Source of the DNA: Bacillota bacterium | Lineage (GTDB): Bacteria > Bacillota > Sulfobacillia > JAIMAT01 | Length of the DNA stretch: 64,000 nt | Direction of reading: 5' to 3' | Assembly: GCA_029960955.1 (NCBI GenBank) | Contig: JASBVS010000024.1 | Coordinates: forward strand, 42,163-106,162 | In this document: one piece after another, positions 1-6,870 of the stretch | Layout: each line of letters opens with the position of its first letter | Position numbering within the stretch: position 1 is the first letter of the stretch | Notes under the pieces: generated by a model | Told to the model about the DNA's origin: nothing | Databases searched by the model: none | Seen by the model: the letters and a program-made list of their open reading frames with translations, nothing else | Translations under genes and position numbers: made by a program

Positions 1-819
1 CGCGGCCGCCGCCTCTTCCCGCCAGGCCTCCCACGCGGGGTCGGGCTCGGCGTGGCGGAGGAGCGTGGGCACGTCGCTCTCCGCCGCCGTGCGCAGCGCC
101 TGGGCCAGCGCCACCACCTCGGGATAGGGCGAGGCCAGGAGGCGGCGGATGGCGTCGCGCAGGGCGCGCGCGTTGGCCGTCAGGCCGAGCTGCGTGGCCG
201 TCGCCAGGGGGAGGGCGAAGCGCGCGTCCTCGAAGGCCTGCCGCCTCCGGCGCCGCTCGTAGGCTTCGGCGCTCTCGCCGGGCTGCGGGGGGATCTCCCC
301 GCGCAGCGCCTCGGCCAGCTCCGCGAGGAGCTGGCGGTAGAGGGCGTAGAGGTCGGCGCAGGCCGCCTCCGCCACGGAGCGCCCTTCCTCGGGCAGGCCG
401 GGCGGCACGATCCAGTCGCCCTCGCGCGGCTGCTGGTAGCGCTGGCTGTACTCGGTGAACGAGAGGAAGGGGTTGGCCAGCTCCAGCTCGGCCGAAGCCA
501 GGCGCGAGATCCGCTCCACCCCCAGGTGGACGACCGCGTGCTCGGCGACCGAGGAGTGGCCGTAGCCGACCACCCACTTGGCGTGGAAGGCGGCCGCCTG
601 CTCGGAGGCGCGCGCCAGGAGCAGCGGGCTCGCCCCGGCGTAGGCCTGCAGGTCTTCGCGCAGCAGCTTGAGCAGGTTCTCGCGGAAGGAGCGGGGGCTC
701 CGGCTCGCGTAGGCGAAGACCACCGCGATCACTTCCTCGGGAAGGCCGTGGATGGCGTAGACCGGCGCCTCGACGTCGGAGACGAAGGGTTCGAGCAGCC
801 GCCGGTCTTCCTCGCGCAT
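1..819 (-). CDS. ThyX-like (flavin-dependent thymidylate synthase family) protein, partial
   Basis: The reading frame is open from about 819 down to the window edge, so the C-terminal end is missing; 273 codons are visible. The protein starts MREEDRRLLEPFVSDVEAP and contains FAYASRSPRSFRENLLKLL, then KWVVGYGHSSVAEHAVVHL, then SFTEYSQRYQ, the block pattern of the ThyX family, which makes dTMP from dUMP with FAD and methylenetetrahydrofolate. The canonical RHRxxS core of ThyX is not evident: the segment before TEYSQRY reads ERISRLASAELELANP. It may therefore be a divergent paralogue rather than the working synthase. An in-frame ATG at 834 is an alternative start, but the purine-rich GGTGAAGGA fits 819 better. 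It lies just downstream of the cation-efflux gene and is probably cotranscribed with it. Confidence 0.7.
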   Translation of the reverse strand, partial: MREEDRRLLEPFVSDVEAPVYAIHGLPEEVIAVVFAYASRSPRSFRENLLKLLREDLQAYAGASPLLLARASEQAAAFHAKWVVGYGHSSVAEHAVVHLGVERISRLASAELELANPFLSFTEYSQRYQQPREGDWIVPPGLPEEGRSVAEAACADLYALYRQLLAELAEALRGEIPPQPGESAEAYERRRRRQAFEDARFALPLATATQLGLTANARALRDAIRRLLASPYPEVVALAQALRTAAESDVPTLLRHAEPDPAWEAWREEAAAA

Positions 820-837
820 GGACGCTCGGACCATCCT

Positions 838-1761
838 TCACCCCCGTCCGAGGTGGCCGACCACGGGATCGGGGTCGCGCTGCGCGGGCTCCATGTGCAC
901 GAGCACCTCCGTGACGCCCGGAAAGCGCTCCCGGATCGCCCCTTCCACGCGCTCGGCCACGTCGTGCGCCGCCTCCACCGGAAGCGAGCGCTCCAGGAAG
1001 ATGACGGCGTCCACCTTGATGTCGTCCGGCCGCCCGCGGCTGCGCACCTCGCGGCAGCCGTGCACGCCCTCCACCGAGAGGATGACGCGCTCCAGCTCCT
1101 CCTGGCGCAGGACGGCCGCGTCCCCCAGCACGCGCAGAACGTGGGCGAGGATGTCCCAGGCCGCCTTGCCGATGAAGCCGGCGATCACCAGCGAGCCCGC
1201 CGCATCGACCCAGGGGAGGCCGAGGCGGGCGGCGCCGAGCGTGACCAGCACCGAGGTGGAGACGAAGAGGTCGCTCAGCGTGTGCGCGCTGTCCGAGACC
1301 AGCACGTCCGAGGCCAGCCGCCGGCCCGCCCGGAGCTCGTAGCGGGAGACGGCGAAGTTGATCGCCATGGTGGCCAGCATGACCGCGAAGCTGGCCACCG
1401 TCACCTCGGGCGTGACGGGACGGAGGAAGCGCCCGGCGGCGTTGCCGACGATCTCGACGAGCACCGCCAGCAGGAGGACCGCGATGCCCAGCGCGGCCAG
1501 GGTCTCGAACTTCTTGTGGCCGTACGGGTGCTCCCGGTCGCGGGGCTGCGCGGCGAGCGTGACGCCCACCAGCCCGATGATGTTGGAGGCGCCGTCGCTG
1601 AACGAATGGTAGCCGTCGGCCACCATGCTGGCGCTCCCCGTCCGGGAGCCGACCCAGAGCTTGGCGCCGGCGACCGCCCAGTTGAGGACGAGGATGACCA
1701 GCAGGGTTTTCTGCACGCTCCGTGTGCGCCGGGCCTCGTTGGCGGCGGGCTGGACGATCAT
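838..1761 (-). CDS. Cation diffusion facilitator (CDF) family metal efflux transporter
   Basis: This is an inner-membrane divalent-cation/proton antiporter of the CDF (FieF/ZitB) family. About six hydrophobic segments occupy the first 200 residues. The two metal-site helices are visible: DGYHSFSD (about residues 49-56) and SDSAHTLSD (about 156-164), with the family HPYGHKKFE loop between them. A cytoplasmic ferredoxin-like domain follows, ending in a VLVHMEP motif. I placed the start at ATG 1761 because GGAGG lies 8 nt upstream; the longer frame to ATG 1797 has no ribosome site, and a TATAGT -10-like element at 1806-1811 would put transcription start at about 1798. Metal specificity (Zn, Fe, Mn) cannot be read from the sequence. 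The ThyX-like gene follows within 20 nt. Confidence 0.88.
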   Translation of the reverse strand: MIVQPAANEARRTRSVQKTLLVILVLNWAVAGAKLWVGSRTGSASMVADGYHSFSDGASNIIGLVGVTLAAQPRDREHPYGHKKFETLAALGIAVLLLAVLVEIVGNAAGRFLRPVTPEVTVASFAVMLATMAINFAVSRYELRAGRRLASDVLVSDSAHTLSDLFVSTSVLVTLGAARLGLPWVDAAGSLVIAGFIGKAAWDILAHVLRVLGDAAVLRQEELERVILSVEGVHGCREVRSRGRPDDIKVDAVIFLERSLPVEAAHDVAERVEGAIRERFPGVTEVLVHMEPAQRDPDPVVGHLGRG

Positions 1762-1820
1762 CGCGGGAGCCTCCGTCCGGCCGGGGAGTTCCTGCATACC
1801 CCACGACTATAGCATAAGCG

Positions 1821-1849
1821 GAGGCTCCGGCCCGCCGGACCGGAGCCTC
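1821..1849 (-). terminator. Hairpin after glnA, candidate terminator
   Basis: A perfect 10-bp inverted repeat, GAGGCTCCGG / CCGGAGCCTC, with a 9-nt loop lies about 50 nt beyond the glnA stop on its strand and just before the cation-efflux gene. No clear U tract follows, so termination is likely but not certain. Confidence 0.5.
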
Positions 1850-1899
1850 TCCCGGCCGCCGGGGGCCGGCGGGCGCGGCGGCCGCCGTGCCCGCCGCGC

Positions 1900-3414
1900 T
1901 CAGACGTCGAAGTAGAGGTAGAACTCGTACGGGTGCGGCCGCTGGCGCACCGCGTCGACGTCCTGGCGCCGGTGCGCCTCGATCCACTCCGCGATCAGCT
2001 GCTCGTCGAAGACGCCGCCGCGCAGGAGGAAGTCGTGGTCGCGCTCCAGCGCGTCCAGCGCCTCCTCCAGCGAACCCGGCACGCTCCGGATCTGCGCGCG
2101 CTCCTCCCGCGTGAGCGCGTAGACGTTCCGCTCCAGCGGGCCGAAGCCCAGCTCCGACGGCTCGATCCGGTTGAGGATGCCGTCGATGCCGGCCATCAGC
2201 ATGGCCGCGAAGCTCAGGTACGGGTTGCCCGTCGCGTCGGGCGGGCGGAACTCGATGCGCACCGACTCGGGCCGGGTCGAGCCGACCGGAACCCGCACGG
2301 CCGCGCTCCGGTTGGCGCGCCCGAAGACCAGGTTGACCGGCGCCTCGAAGCCCGGGATCAGCCGGCGGTAGGAGTTGGTCGTCGGGTTGGAGAGGGCCAG
2401 GATGGCCGGCGCGTGGAGCAGCAGGCCGCCGACGTAGTAGCGGCCCAGCTGGCTGAGCCGCGCGTAGCCGTTCTCGTCGTAGAAGAGCGGCTGCTCCCCG
2501 TCGAAGAGGCTCTGGTGGGTGTGCATCCCCGAGCCGTTGTCGCCGTAAAGCGGCTTGGGCATGAAGGTGGCCGTCTTGCCGTAGCGGCGGGCGGTGTTGC
2601 GGATGATGTACTTGCAGAGCTGGACGTTGTCTGCGGTCCGCGTCAGCGTGTCGCGCCGGAAGTTGATCTCCGCCTGGCCGGCGGTGGCCACCTCGTGATG
2701 GTGACGTTCCACCGGCAGGCCCGCCGCCTGCAGGTTCCGGGCGATGGCGGTGCGCACGTCCTGGAGCTGGTCGAGCGGAGGCACCGGGAAGTAGCCCGTC
2801 TTGGGGCGGATCCGCGAGCCCGAGTCGAGCTCCCCGCGGTTCCACTCGGCCTCCGCGGAGTCGATGGCGTAGCCGGCCGAACCCTGCTCGGCGTGGAAGC
2901 GGACCCTGTCGAAGAGGAAGAACTCCAGTTCCGGCCCCCAGTAGCTCGTGGTCGCGATGCCCGTGCTCTTCAGGAAGGCTTCGGCGCGCTGGGCGACGGA
3001 GCGGGGGTCCCTCGGGAAACGCTCCCCTCCGGGTTCGTAGACGTCGCAGCTCATCACCAGCGTGGGCGCTTCCGTGAAGGGATCCAGGAAGGCCGTGGCC
3101 GGATCGGGCACCATGACCATGTCGCTCTCCTCGATGGAGCGGAAACCCGGGATGCTGGAGCCGTCGAAGGGCACGCCGGAGGCGAAGAGGCTCTCGTCGA
3201 GCACCTCCACCGGCAACGTGATGTGGTGCCAGCGTCCCGGCACGTCGGTGAGCCGCAGGTCGACCATCACCACCCCGCTCCGCCGGGCCAGCTCGAGCAC
3301 CTCTTCGGCCGTCGACGGTCGCGGGAAGATGCCGGATCCGACGGCCTCCGCGCCGACCCCCCGGGCGCGCTCCGCGAGGATCTCCGCGGCGCGCTTCGCT
3401 TCGGCCGTTTCCAA
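1900..3414 (-). CDS. glnA: Glutamine synthetase, type I
   Basis: This enzyme makes glutamine from glutamate, ammonia and ATP and is the central nitrogen-assimilation step. The N-terminal beta-grasp domain runs to about residue 105 and contains VPFDGSSI. The catalytic domain shows GPELEFFLF, HHHEVATAGQAEINF, NGSGMHTHQSL and NRSAAVRVP. The block AEAEWNRG followed by TGYFPVPPLD (about residues 188-216) matches the roughly 25-residue insertion typical of the GSI-beta subgroup. Tyr432, in ERNVYALT, sits where enteric enzymes are adenylylated, although Bacillus enzymes also have a tyrosine there. At 504 residues it is somewhat longer than most GSI because of an N-terminal extension. I chose TTG 3414: AGGAGG ends 8 nt upstream, whereas the GTG at 3423 is part of that ribosome site. 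Confidence 0.95.
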   Translation of the reverse strand: METAEAKRAAEILAERARGVGAEAVGSGIFPRPSTAEEVLELARRSGVVMVDLRLTDVPGRWHHITLPVEVLDESLFASGVPFDGSSIPGFRSIEESDMVMVPDPATAFLDPFTEAPTLVMSCDVYEPGGERFPRDPRSVAQRAEAFLKSTGIATTSYWGPELEFFLFDRVRFHAEQGSAGYAIDSAEAEWNRGELDSGSRIRPKTGYFPVPPLDQLQDVRTAIARNLQAAGLPVERHHHEVATAGQAEINFRRDTLTRTADNVQLCKYIIRNTARRYGKTATFMPKPLYGDNGSGMHTHQSLFDGEQPLFYDENGYARLSQLGRYYVGGLLLHAPAILALSNPTTNSYRRLIPGFEAPVNLVFGRANRSAAVRVPVGSTRPESVRIEFRPPDATGNPYLSFAAMLMAGIDGILNRIEPSELGFGPLERNVYALTREERAQIRSVPGSLEEALDALERDHDFLLRGGVFDEQLIAEWIEAHRRQDVDAVRQRPHPYEFYLYFDV

Positions 3415-3443
3415 GAGGCCCACCTCCTCGCAACGGATGCCCC

Positions 3444-3473
3444 AGTATAGGCGGGACGGCCGGCCGAGTGCAA
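3444..3473 (-). promoter_or_regulatory. glnA promoter (TTGCAC / TATACT)
   Basis: Read on the minus strand, TTGCAC (3473-3468) and TATACT (3449-3444) are separated by 18 nt. Transcription would start about 22 nt upstream of the chosen TTG start. This is a good sigma-A-type promoter in an otherwise GC-rich stretch. Confidence 0.75.
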
Positions 3474-3476
3474 GTC

Positions 3477-3502
3477 AGATTGTAAGAGAAAGCTGACAAT
3501 CT
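3477..3502 (-). promoter_or_regulatory. Inverted repeat abutting the glnA -35, TnrA/GlnR-like
   Basis: AGATTGT and ACAATCT form a perfect 7-bp inverted repeat with a 12-nt centre, only 3 bp upstream of the -35 box. Its core reads TGTCA-N8-TTACA on the gene strand. The Bacillus TnrA/GlnR consensus is TGTNA-N7-TNACA, so this site matches apart from one extra central base. Nitrogen-dependent control of glnA by a MerR-type regulator is inferred. Confidence 0.6.
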
Positions 3503-3556
3503 AACAGGAAGGTCCCTGGGGTCCTGGAGGCGTGCCGTCGCCCATGGAGGCCGACG

Positions 3557-3582
3557 AAAAGCCCGCGGAACGCGCCGCGGGC
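3557..3582 (-). terminator. Rho-independent terminator of the small membrane-protein gene
   Basis: A perfect 8-bp stem GCCCGCGG / CCGCGGGC with a 6-nt loop is followed, on the minus strand, by TTTT. It lies about 60 nt after the stop codon at 3642 and separates that gene from the glnA control region. Confidence 0.75.
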
Positions 3583-3641
3583 GGTGGTGGTCGGCTCCCG
3601 GACGGGCGGGACGGCCGCAGGCTGACAGGCCGGGCGGCCGT

Positions 3642-3818
3642 CTAGCGGGGCTTGGGCGTGCTCCACTCCGTCCGCATCCGCTCCTCGTAGAGCTTCTTCG
3701 GGTCACGGTAGAGGAGCCGGTCGTAGGGGATGAAGATGCGGCCCCACCCCGCCAGGAAGAGGAAGAGAAAGAGAAGGGGCAGAACGACGTTCGAGAGGAA
3801 CCAACCCAGCGTGGACAA
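3642..3818 (-). CDS. Small single-span membrane protein of unknown function
   Basis: This 58-residue frame has one strong hydrophobic helix (about residues 4-26, rich in Leu, Phe and Val) followed by a charged tail containing RDPKKLYEERMRTEW. I do not recognise a family. Support for it being a real gene comes from a GGAGG site 8 nt before the TTG start at 3818 and a good terminator downstream. The ATG at 3824 is too close to the same ribosome site. The tail is probably cytoplasmic under the positive-inside rule. It is divergent from another tiny membrane protein at 3961. Confidence 0.6.
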   Translation of the reverse strand: MSTLGWFLSNVVLPLLFLFLFLAGWGRIFIPYDRLLYRDPKKLYEERMRTEWSTPKPR

Positions 3819-3960
3819 CCCCATCCCTCCCGCGCACCCGCGGCGGCGCGGAGCGGGCGCGCCGCACGTGGCCTTCTTTACGCTAGCAGAGGGGCAGGGG
3901 CGGATCAAGGCGAAGGCTATGGGCGCGGCAACGGAGCCAGCGTCGCGGGGAGGACGGGAG

Positions 3961-4134
3961 ATGGCGGCCGTCGAGTGGCTCTTCTGGTTCCTGGTGCCGG
4001 TGGTCCCCTTCGCGCTCGCCGTCAACGGCCTGGTCCTCCTGGCCGGCCTGCTCCTGCCTCGCTGGCTGGAGCGGGCGTCCTCCGGGCCGGGAGACGGCCG
4101 GACGCGGGCGGGGTCGCAAACGGTGGAGCCGTGA
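3961..4134 (+). CDS. Small membrane protein of unknown function, upstream of the dipeptidase
   Basis: This is a 57-residue protein beginning MAAVEWLFWFLVPVV. Residues 5-34 are almost entirely hydrophobic, enough for one long or two short membrane helices, and a polar, glycine-rich tail follows. GGGAGG lies 7 nt before the ATG. The stop overlaps the GTG start of the dipeptidase (GTGA), so the two are translationally coupled. No recognisable family or motif; function unknown. Confidence 0.6.
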   Translation: MAAVEWLFWFLVPVVPFALAVNGLVLLAGLLLPRWLERASSGPGDGRTRAGSQTVEP

Positions 4135-5555
4135 CGAAGGAGGGGGCGGACGCGGTGCAGGTCGAGGCCATCGATCGCTGGCTGGAGGAGCACGACGGGG
4201 AGATGGTCCGCTTCGCGCAGGAGCTCCTCCGCATCCCCAGCGTCAAGGAAGGGGCGCGGCCGGGTCAGCCCTTCGGGCCCGGACCGGCGCGGGCGCTGGA
4301 ACGGGCGTTGGCCGAGGGGGAGCGCCTCGGCTTCGAGAGCCGGAACGTGGAGGGCTACGCCGGCCACGTCGAGGCCGGCGAGGGCGCGGAGCTGGTCGGC
4401 GTCCTCTGCCACCTGGACGTGGTGCCGGCCGGCAGCGGCTGGAGCCACCCGCCCTTCGGGGGCGTGGTGGCGGACGGCTTCCTGGTCGGCCGGGGCGCCG
4501 TCGACGACAAGGGACCCTCCGCCGCCGCGCTCTACGCGCTGGCCGCGGTGGCCCGGGCGCGGCCCCGCTGGAGGCGCCGGCTGCGCCTCATCTTCGGGAC
4601 GGACGAGGAGAGCGGCTGGGCGGACATGGACTTCTACCTCGCCCGGGAGGAGCGGCCGCAGCTGGGGTTCTCGCCCGACGCCAACTTCCCCATCGTCCAC
4701 GCCGAGAAGGGCATCCTCACCTTCGACGCGGTGACCGCCTTCCCGGCGGGGGCGGCGGGCGGCGGCAGCGGCTCGGTCCTGCAGCTGGAGGGCGGGAGCC
4801 GGCCCAACGTCGTGCCCGACGCGGCCGACGCCCTCGTCGACCGCGGCTGGTCGCCGTCGCGGTCGACGAGCTCCCGGGCGGAGGGAAGCGGCGTCGAGGT
4901 CGAGGAGGAGCCGCGCGGCTGGCGGCTCCGCGCCCGCGGTCGGGCGGCCCACGGGAGCACGCCGGAGGAGGGCGTCAACGCCGCCGCTCTCCTCCTGGCG
5001 GCGCTCCTGGCCGGCAGCGGCCTCGACCCGCGCCAGCGCGCCGCCCTGGAGGCGCTCCAGGCCATGCTGCCGAGCGACGGCTCGGGCCTCGACGTGGCGC
5101 TGCGCGACGAGGTCTCGGGGCCGCTCACCGCCAACCTGGGCGTCGTCCGCCTCGAGGAGGGCTTCCTGCGCGCCACCTTCGACCTCCGCTACCCGGTCAG
5201 CTACCGCAAGGAAGCCTTGCTGGAGCGCATCGAGCGCCGCCTCGCCTCCGCGGGCTGGCGTCTCGAACGCGTCCACGACCAGCCGCCGCACCACGTGCCG
5301 GCCGAGGCGCCCGAGATCCGGCTCCTCGCCCGCGCCTACGAGGAGGTGACCGGCCGGCCCGCCACCCTCCTCGCCATCGGCGGCGGCACCTACGCCCGCC
5401 TGATCCCCGGCGGCGTCGCCTTCGGGCCCGTCATGCCCGGCCAGCCGGAACTGGCCCACAACGCCGACGAGCGGATCGCGCTGGACGATCTGCGCCGCGC
5501 GGCGCGGATCTGGGCGCGGGCGATGGCCTACCTCGCCTGCGAGCCGGAGGGGTGA
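4131..5555 (+). CDS. pepV: M20 family dipeptidase, PepV/Sapep type
   Basis: This is a cytoplasmic zinc dipeptidase acting on short peptides. The N-terminus ends with LLRIPSVKE. Metal-site blocks follow in order: CHLDVVPAG, GRGAVDDKGP, GTDEESGWADM and DANFPIVHAEKG, the last typical of PepV-type enzymes. The lid domain has GRAAHGSTPEEGVNAA and the C-terminus has FGPVMPGQPELAHNADE with the final histidine ligand. Length (474 residues) is normal. A second possible start is GTG 4155, which has AAGGAGG upstream. The stretch around codons for DRGWSPSRSTSSRAEG (about 4836-4885) looks out of character for the family and reads more naturally one frame over, so two compensating indels are possible. Confidence 0.85.
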   Translation: MTKEGADAVQVEAIDRWLEEHDGEMVRFAQELLRIPSVKEGARPGQPFGPGPARALERALAEGERLGFESRNVEGYAGHVEAGEGAELVGVLCHLDVVPAGSGWSHPPFGGVVADGFLVGRGAVDDKGPSAAALYALAAVARARPRWRRRLRLIFGTDEESGWADMDFYLAREERPQLGFSPDANFPIVHAEKGILTFDAVTAFPAGAAGGGSGSVLQLEGGSRPNVVPDAADALVDRGWSPSRSTSSRAEGSGVEVEEEPRGWRLRARGRAAHGSTPEEGVNAAALLLAALLAGSGLDPRQRAALEALQAMLPSDGSGLDVALRDEVSGPLTANLGVVRLEEGFLRATFDLRYPVSYRKEALLERIERRLASAGWRLERVHDQPPHHVPAEAPEIRLLARAYEEVTGRPATLLAIGGGTYARLIPGGVAFGPVMPGQPELAHNADERIALDDLRRAARIWARAMAYLACEPEG

Positions 5556-5636
5556 GAGCCGGAGGGCCCGCCGGAGACGCGCGGGGGGCGGCCGCCGCGG
5601 ACCGGCGACCGCCCCTCGCGGACGTCCCGCCTCGAC

Positions 5637-5903
5637 TCAAGCGAAGCGGAGGAAGATCTCGCGCGCGTGCTCCAGCGCCTCGTGGCTGGGGGAGCCCGCG
5701 CCGCCCTGGAGGCACTCCTCCAGGTTGGCGGTCATCACCTCGACGGCCACCTTGCTGACCGCCGAGCGGAGCGCGCTCAGCTGCGTGACGATCTCCTCGC
5801 AGCTGCGCCCCTCCTGCAGCATCCGCTGGACGCCCCGCGCCTGCCCCTCGATGCGGCGCATGCGGGCCATCAGTTCCTTCAACAGCTGTTCGTCGAGGGT
5901 CAT
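5637..5903 (-). CDS. CsoR/CstR-family transcriptional repressor, persulfide-sensor-like
   Basis: This is an 88-residue all-helical DUF156 repressor containing RMRRIEGQARGVQRML and EGRSCEEIVTQLSALRSAV. CsoR binds Cu(I) with Cys-His-Cys. Here the three positions are Cys35, Asn60 and Cys64 (in TANLEECLQ). Replacement of the histidine by asparagine while keeping both cysteines is the pattern of CstR, which senses persulfides and polysulfides through Cys-Cys chemistry. I chose ATG 5903, 10 nt after GGAGG; GTG 5909 is too close. It follows the disulfide oxidoreductase gene by 48 nt in what looks like one operon, with a matching palindrome at the operon promoter, so autoregulation is likely. Ligand identity is inferred. 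Confidence 0.85.
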   Translation of the reverse strand: MTLDEQLLKELMARMRRIEGQARGVQRMLQEGRSCEEIVTQLSALRSAVSKVAVEVMTANLEECLQGGAGSPSHEALEHAREIFLRFA

Positions 5904-5951
5904 GGGCACAGCACCTCCGGCCGGGGCGGGAGAGCCGCGGACGCCAGGGGC

Positions 5952-6611
5952 TCAGCGGCCGAGGACCTGCGCGACGTAGGCAGGCTCCGGCAGTGCCCCG
6001 TCGAAGTCGACGCCGCCGTTGGTGACCGTCTTCGGCACGCCGAAGACATTGTAGAGGTTGGCCAGCGACGGGAACTCCGACGCCTCGATGGCCTCGGCGC
6101 GGATCTTCGGGTTCTCCAGAGCCATCTGGTGAGCCAGGCGTACCGCCCGGGGGCAGTACGGTCAGGTGGGCGTGACGAAGACCCGGATGAGCAGGTCCTC
6201 GTCGTGCGACCTCACCTTCTCCAGGCTGGCCGCGCTCAGCTGCGAGCGGCCGTTGGCCACGTCGACCAGGTCCTCGATCATGGCGCCGAACTCGTAGCCC
6301 GAGGGGATGCCGTAGTAGCGCATGCCGGTGTCGTTCCCCTCGGCGTCGAGATAGACGATCGCCGGCGTCTTGCCCTCGGTGCCGTAGCGCTCGGCCAGCG
6401 CGGCGCCCTCGGGATCCTCGTCCACGTCGACCACGCGCAGGGCGATGTGCTCCGGGCTGATCTCGTGGAGCTCCTCCAGCAGCTGCCGCGTCTCCCTGCA
6501 GAAGCGGCAGTTCTTCCCCACCAGCAGCAGGACGTTGGCCGTCCCCGCCGTCTCCTCCATCATCGAGGCGATGGTGGCGGCGTCTTCCTGCGAAATGAAG
6601 CGCTCGCTCAT
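5952..6611 (-). CDS. Two-domain protein disulfide oxidoreductase (PDO/glutaredoxin-like), probable selenoprotein with in-frame TGA
   Basis: Two thioredoxin folds lie in tandem. The first has VLLLVGKNC-RFC with redox pair Cys35 and Cys38. The second reads IRVFVTPT, then TGA (6164-6162, codon 150), then PYCPRAVRLAHQ, where family members have CPYC. The frame stays open and fully PDO-like for 69 more codons, including the cis-proline block NVFGVPKTVTNG, and ends at TGA 5952 with AQVLGR. Reading the internal TGA as selenocysteine gives a 219-residue protein with a Sec150-Pro-Tyr-Cys153 site. A 9-bp hairpin starts one nucleotide after the TGA. The start is ATG 6611 behind AGGAGGAG. PDO proteins are thiol-disulfide oxidoreductases of thermophiles. 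The alternative is truncation at residue 149 or a sequence error, but neither explains TGA falling exactly on the catalytic cysteine. Confidence 0.82.
6139..6160 (-). promoter_or_regulatory. Hairpin immediately after the in-frame TGA, candidate bacterial SECIS
   Basis: On the minus strand, CGTACTGCC (6160-6152) pairs with GGCGGTACG (6147-6139) through nine pairs, one of them G-U, closing a CCCG tetraloop. The stem begins one base after the TGA. The loop is only about 10 nt from the TGA, closer than in most described bacterial SECIS elements. A weaker stem (CTGG/CCAG) further downstream is an alternative. Its role in SelB recruitment is inference. Confidence 0.45.
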
Positions 6612-6745
6612 GGCTCCTCCTCGCGTCGATTCGTTCCGGGCCGCGCCCGTGAAGCGTTCCGGCAACCTCTCGTCATGCAAGCTTACCCCATCGCGGAGGG
6701 AAGCCGGAGAGGCCGTCGGCACGAGACGACCGGCACGCCCGCGGG

Positions 6746-6761
6746 ATACCCCGATGGGTAT
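6746..6761. promoter_or_regulatory. CsoR/CstR-type operator palindrome
   Basis: ATACCC-CGAT-GGGTAT is a perfect 6-bp inverted repeat, an A/T-flanked C-tract of the kind bound by CsoR-family repressors. It lies just downstream of the -10 box of the oxidoreductase-repressor promoter, about +6 to +21, where a bound repressor would block transcription. The nearest CsoR-family gene is the second gene of the same operon. Confidence 0.7.
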
Positions 6762-6773
6762 TCGGACGACGCG

Positions 6774-6803
6774 AGCATACGGTGAGGCGCGCCGCCCTGT
6801 CAA
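6774..6803 (-). promoter_or_regulatory. Promoter of the disulfide oxidoreductase-repressor operon
   Basis: On the minus strand a perfect TTGACA (6803-6798), an 18-nt spacer and TATGCT (6779-6774) form a strong sigma-A promoter. The leader to ATG 6611 would be about 155 nt and contains the CsoR/CstR-type palindrome near its 5' end. I see no other structure in the leader. Confidence 0.75.
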
Positions 6804-6870
6804 CACCGGCCGGCGGCCCGCGTCGGCCCCGGCCGCTCCGGGTTATGCTCCACTCCAGGAGGTGAGGGCC

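Noticed and set aside
3477..3502. The inverted repeat before glnA as a terminator
   Set aside because: It abuts the -35 box of a good promoter and has no U tract; the real terminator of the neighbouring gene is the hairpin at 3557-3582.
6162..6611. A truncated 149-residue thioredoxin-like protein ending at the TGA 6162
   Set aside because: The frame beyond the TGA remains perfectly PDO-like, so I treat the TGA as recoded rather than as the true end. Truncation remains the fallback explanation.
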